DNA from: Eubacteriales Family XIII. Incertae Sedis bacterium
Lineage (GTDB): Bacteria > Bacillota > Clostridia > Peptostreptococcales > Anaerovoracaceae
Reading direction: 5' to 3'
NCBI GenBank assembly: GCA_031269205.1
Contig: JAISZM010000201.1
Span: 1 to 5,974 of the forward strand
DNA length: 5,974 bases
Every line of letters begins with the position of its first letter. The first letter of the stretch is position 1. Under the pieces are notes generated by a model. It was not told the origin of the DNA and searched no databases. It saw only the letters and a list, made by a program, of their open reading frames with translations. The position numbers were made by a program, and so were the translations under genes. Shown here piece after piece: positions 5,123 to 5,974 of the stretch.

Positions 5123-5974
5123 TTACACCGCGTCGGCTGCAATGTCAGCGAGTGAGGCTCGCGACGCCACCGAGGCGCGGGCTACCACGTCCATGCTGGG
5201 TATCGTGACGCTCTCGGCGCTCCCGCCCTCGATCATCGCGAACAGCCTGTCCAGGGCCTCGTCCGCCAGCGTCTGCGGGGATATAGGTATGGTCGTCAGC
5301 GGCGGTTCGATATATCTCGCCTCGGGTACGTCGTCGATGCCGATGAAGCTGATATCCTCGGGTACGCGGTAGCCCGCCTCGCGCGCGGCGTTCATCGCGC
5401 TGATCGCGAAGTTGTCCTGTACGCAGAGCACGGCCGTCGGATGGCCGTTAGCGGCGGCCGGCGGCCCCGCGGACAGTATCCCTCGCATCGCCCCGGCGGC
5501 GCCTTCGCTACAGGAGGCCTCGCCACGCACCCATTCCTTGCGAACCGTCAAACCCCATTCGCGCATGGCCCTGCGGAAGCCGCGCTTCGTCGCGCTGAAA
5601 AAGGACGGGAGCGCCCTCATCCCTATGAAGGCTATATCCCTGTGACCGAGTGAGGCCAGGTATGACGCGGCGCGGTAGGAAAGCCCCTCGAAGTCTATCT
5701 TCACGGACACGGCGTCCGGCTCCGCCTCGAAGCCGGGATTTATGACCACATAGGGTACGCCCTTCCCTTTCAGCGCGCCGGCCACGCCGGGCATGACGCC
5801 CTGAAACGCGATAAGGCCGTCGGTGTCGCCCTTGCGGATCAGATCAGTGAGCGTGCAGTCGTTTTTGTCGTCGGATTGGAAAACAGGCACAATGCTGTAG
5901 CTGCTGGAGGACAGGCGCTCCGCCATGCAGGCGATGACGCCGAAGTAGAAAGTCTTGCACGCGGGCGCGGCCTC
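5123..5974 (-). CDS. LacI-family transcriptional regulator, ligand-binding domain (N-terminus beyond right edge)
   Basis: The reverse frame is open to the window edge, reading TFYFGVIACMAERL just inside it, so an ATG at 5926 is an internal Met and not the start. What is seen is the periplasmic-binding-protein-like effector domain. Landmarks are DGLIAFQG, VPYVVINPG, the linker AASYLASLGHRDIAFIGM, then CVQDNFAISAMNAAREAGYR. These are followed by the family signature VPEDISFIGIDDVPEARYI and EPPLTTIPIS. The helix-turn-helix and hinge helix lie outside the window. Such regulators respond to sugars or nucleosides; the effector cannot be read from this fragment. The C-terminus ends shortly after the usual final strand with an Ala-rich tail (ASRASLADIAADAV). 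Downstream on the same strand is the small membrane-protein gene. Confidence 0.93.
   Translation of the reverse strand, partial: EAAPACKTFYFGVIACMAERLSSSSYSIVPVFQSDDKNDCTLTDLIRKGDTDGLIAFQGVMPGVAGALKGKGVPYVVINPGFEAEPDAVSVKIDFEGLSYRAASYLASLGHRDIAFIGMRALPSFFSATKRGFRRAMREWGLTVRKEWVRGEASCSEGAAGAMRGILSAGPPAAANGHPTAVLCVQDNFAISAMNAAREAGYRVPEDISFIGIDDVPEARYIEPPLTTIPISPQTLADEALDRLFAMIEGGSAESVTIPSMDVVARASVASRASLADIAADAV

Overview
The window looks like chromosomal DNA from a fairly high-G+C, probably uncultured member of the Firmicutes (Clostridia-like). Three things point there. The order alaS - ireB (UPF0297) - ruvX/yqgF is a Firmicutes hallmark. A short membrane-anchored LysM protein resembles the SOS division inhibitor YneA. 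Upstream of that gene lie operators of the Gram-positive LexA (DinR) type, GAAC-N4-GTTY. Coding regions are visibly G+C-rich, with many C/G third positions but also frequent ATA isoleucine codons. I cannot name a genus.

Layout, left to right. Positions 1-181 (minus strand) are the first 60 codons of an aldo/keto reductase that runs off the left edge. An 83-bp divergent intergenic region follows, then full-length alaS (265-2895, plus), with all class II and editing-site motifs. After alaS come two small inverted repeats and a good sigma-A promoter (TTGCGA-17-TATAAT) that starts an ireB-ruvX transcript with a leader of about 100 nt (ireB 3106-3357, ruvX 3396-3824).

Positions 3825-4281 form a gene-less stretch, distinctly more A+T-rich than the genes. 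It contains a striking 42-bp near-perfect palindrome at 3998-4039 that is not a terminator of the usual form.

The right part is all on the minus strand. A LacI-family regulator (5123-5974, missing its N-terminal DNA-binding domain at the window edge) is followed by an unrecognised small single-pass membrane protein (4773-5078) and then the 105-residue YneA-like LysM protein (4282-4599). Between the last two lies the most interesting element. A TTGACA-17-TATGCT promoter is covered by three LexA-type boxes: one upstream of -35, one filling the spacer and one just past the start site. Their centres are 30 and 31 bp apart, about three helical turns. This predicts tight SOS control of a division inhibitor that here has no lexA beside it.

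Functionally, the left half is housekeeping: tRNA-Ala charging, a small substrate of PASTA-kinase signalling (IreB) and a Holliday-junction/rRNA-processing nuclease-fold protein (RuvX). The right half is regulatory and envelope-related. I see no RNA genes, CRISPR, insertion sequences or phage genes, and no complete new multi-gene system.
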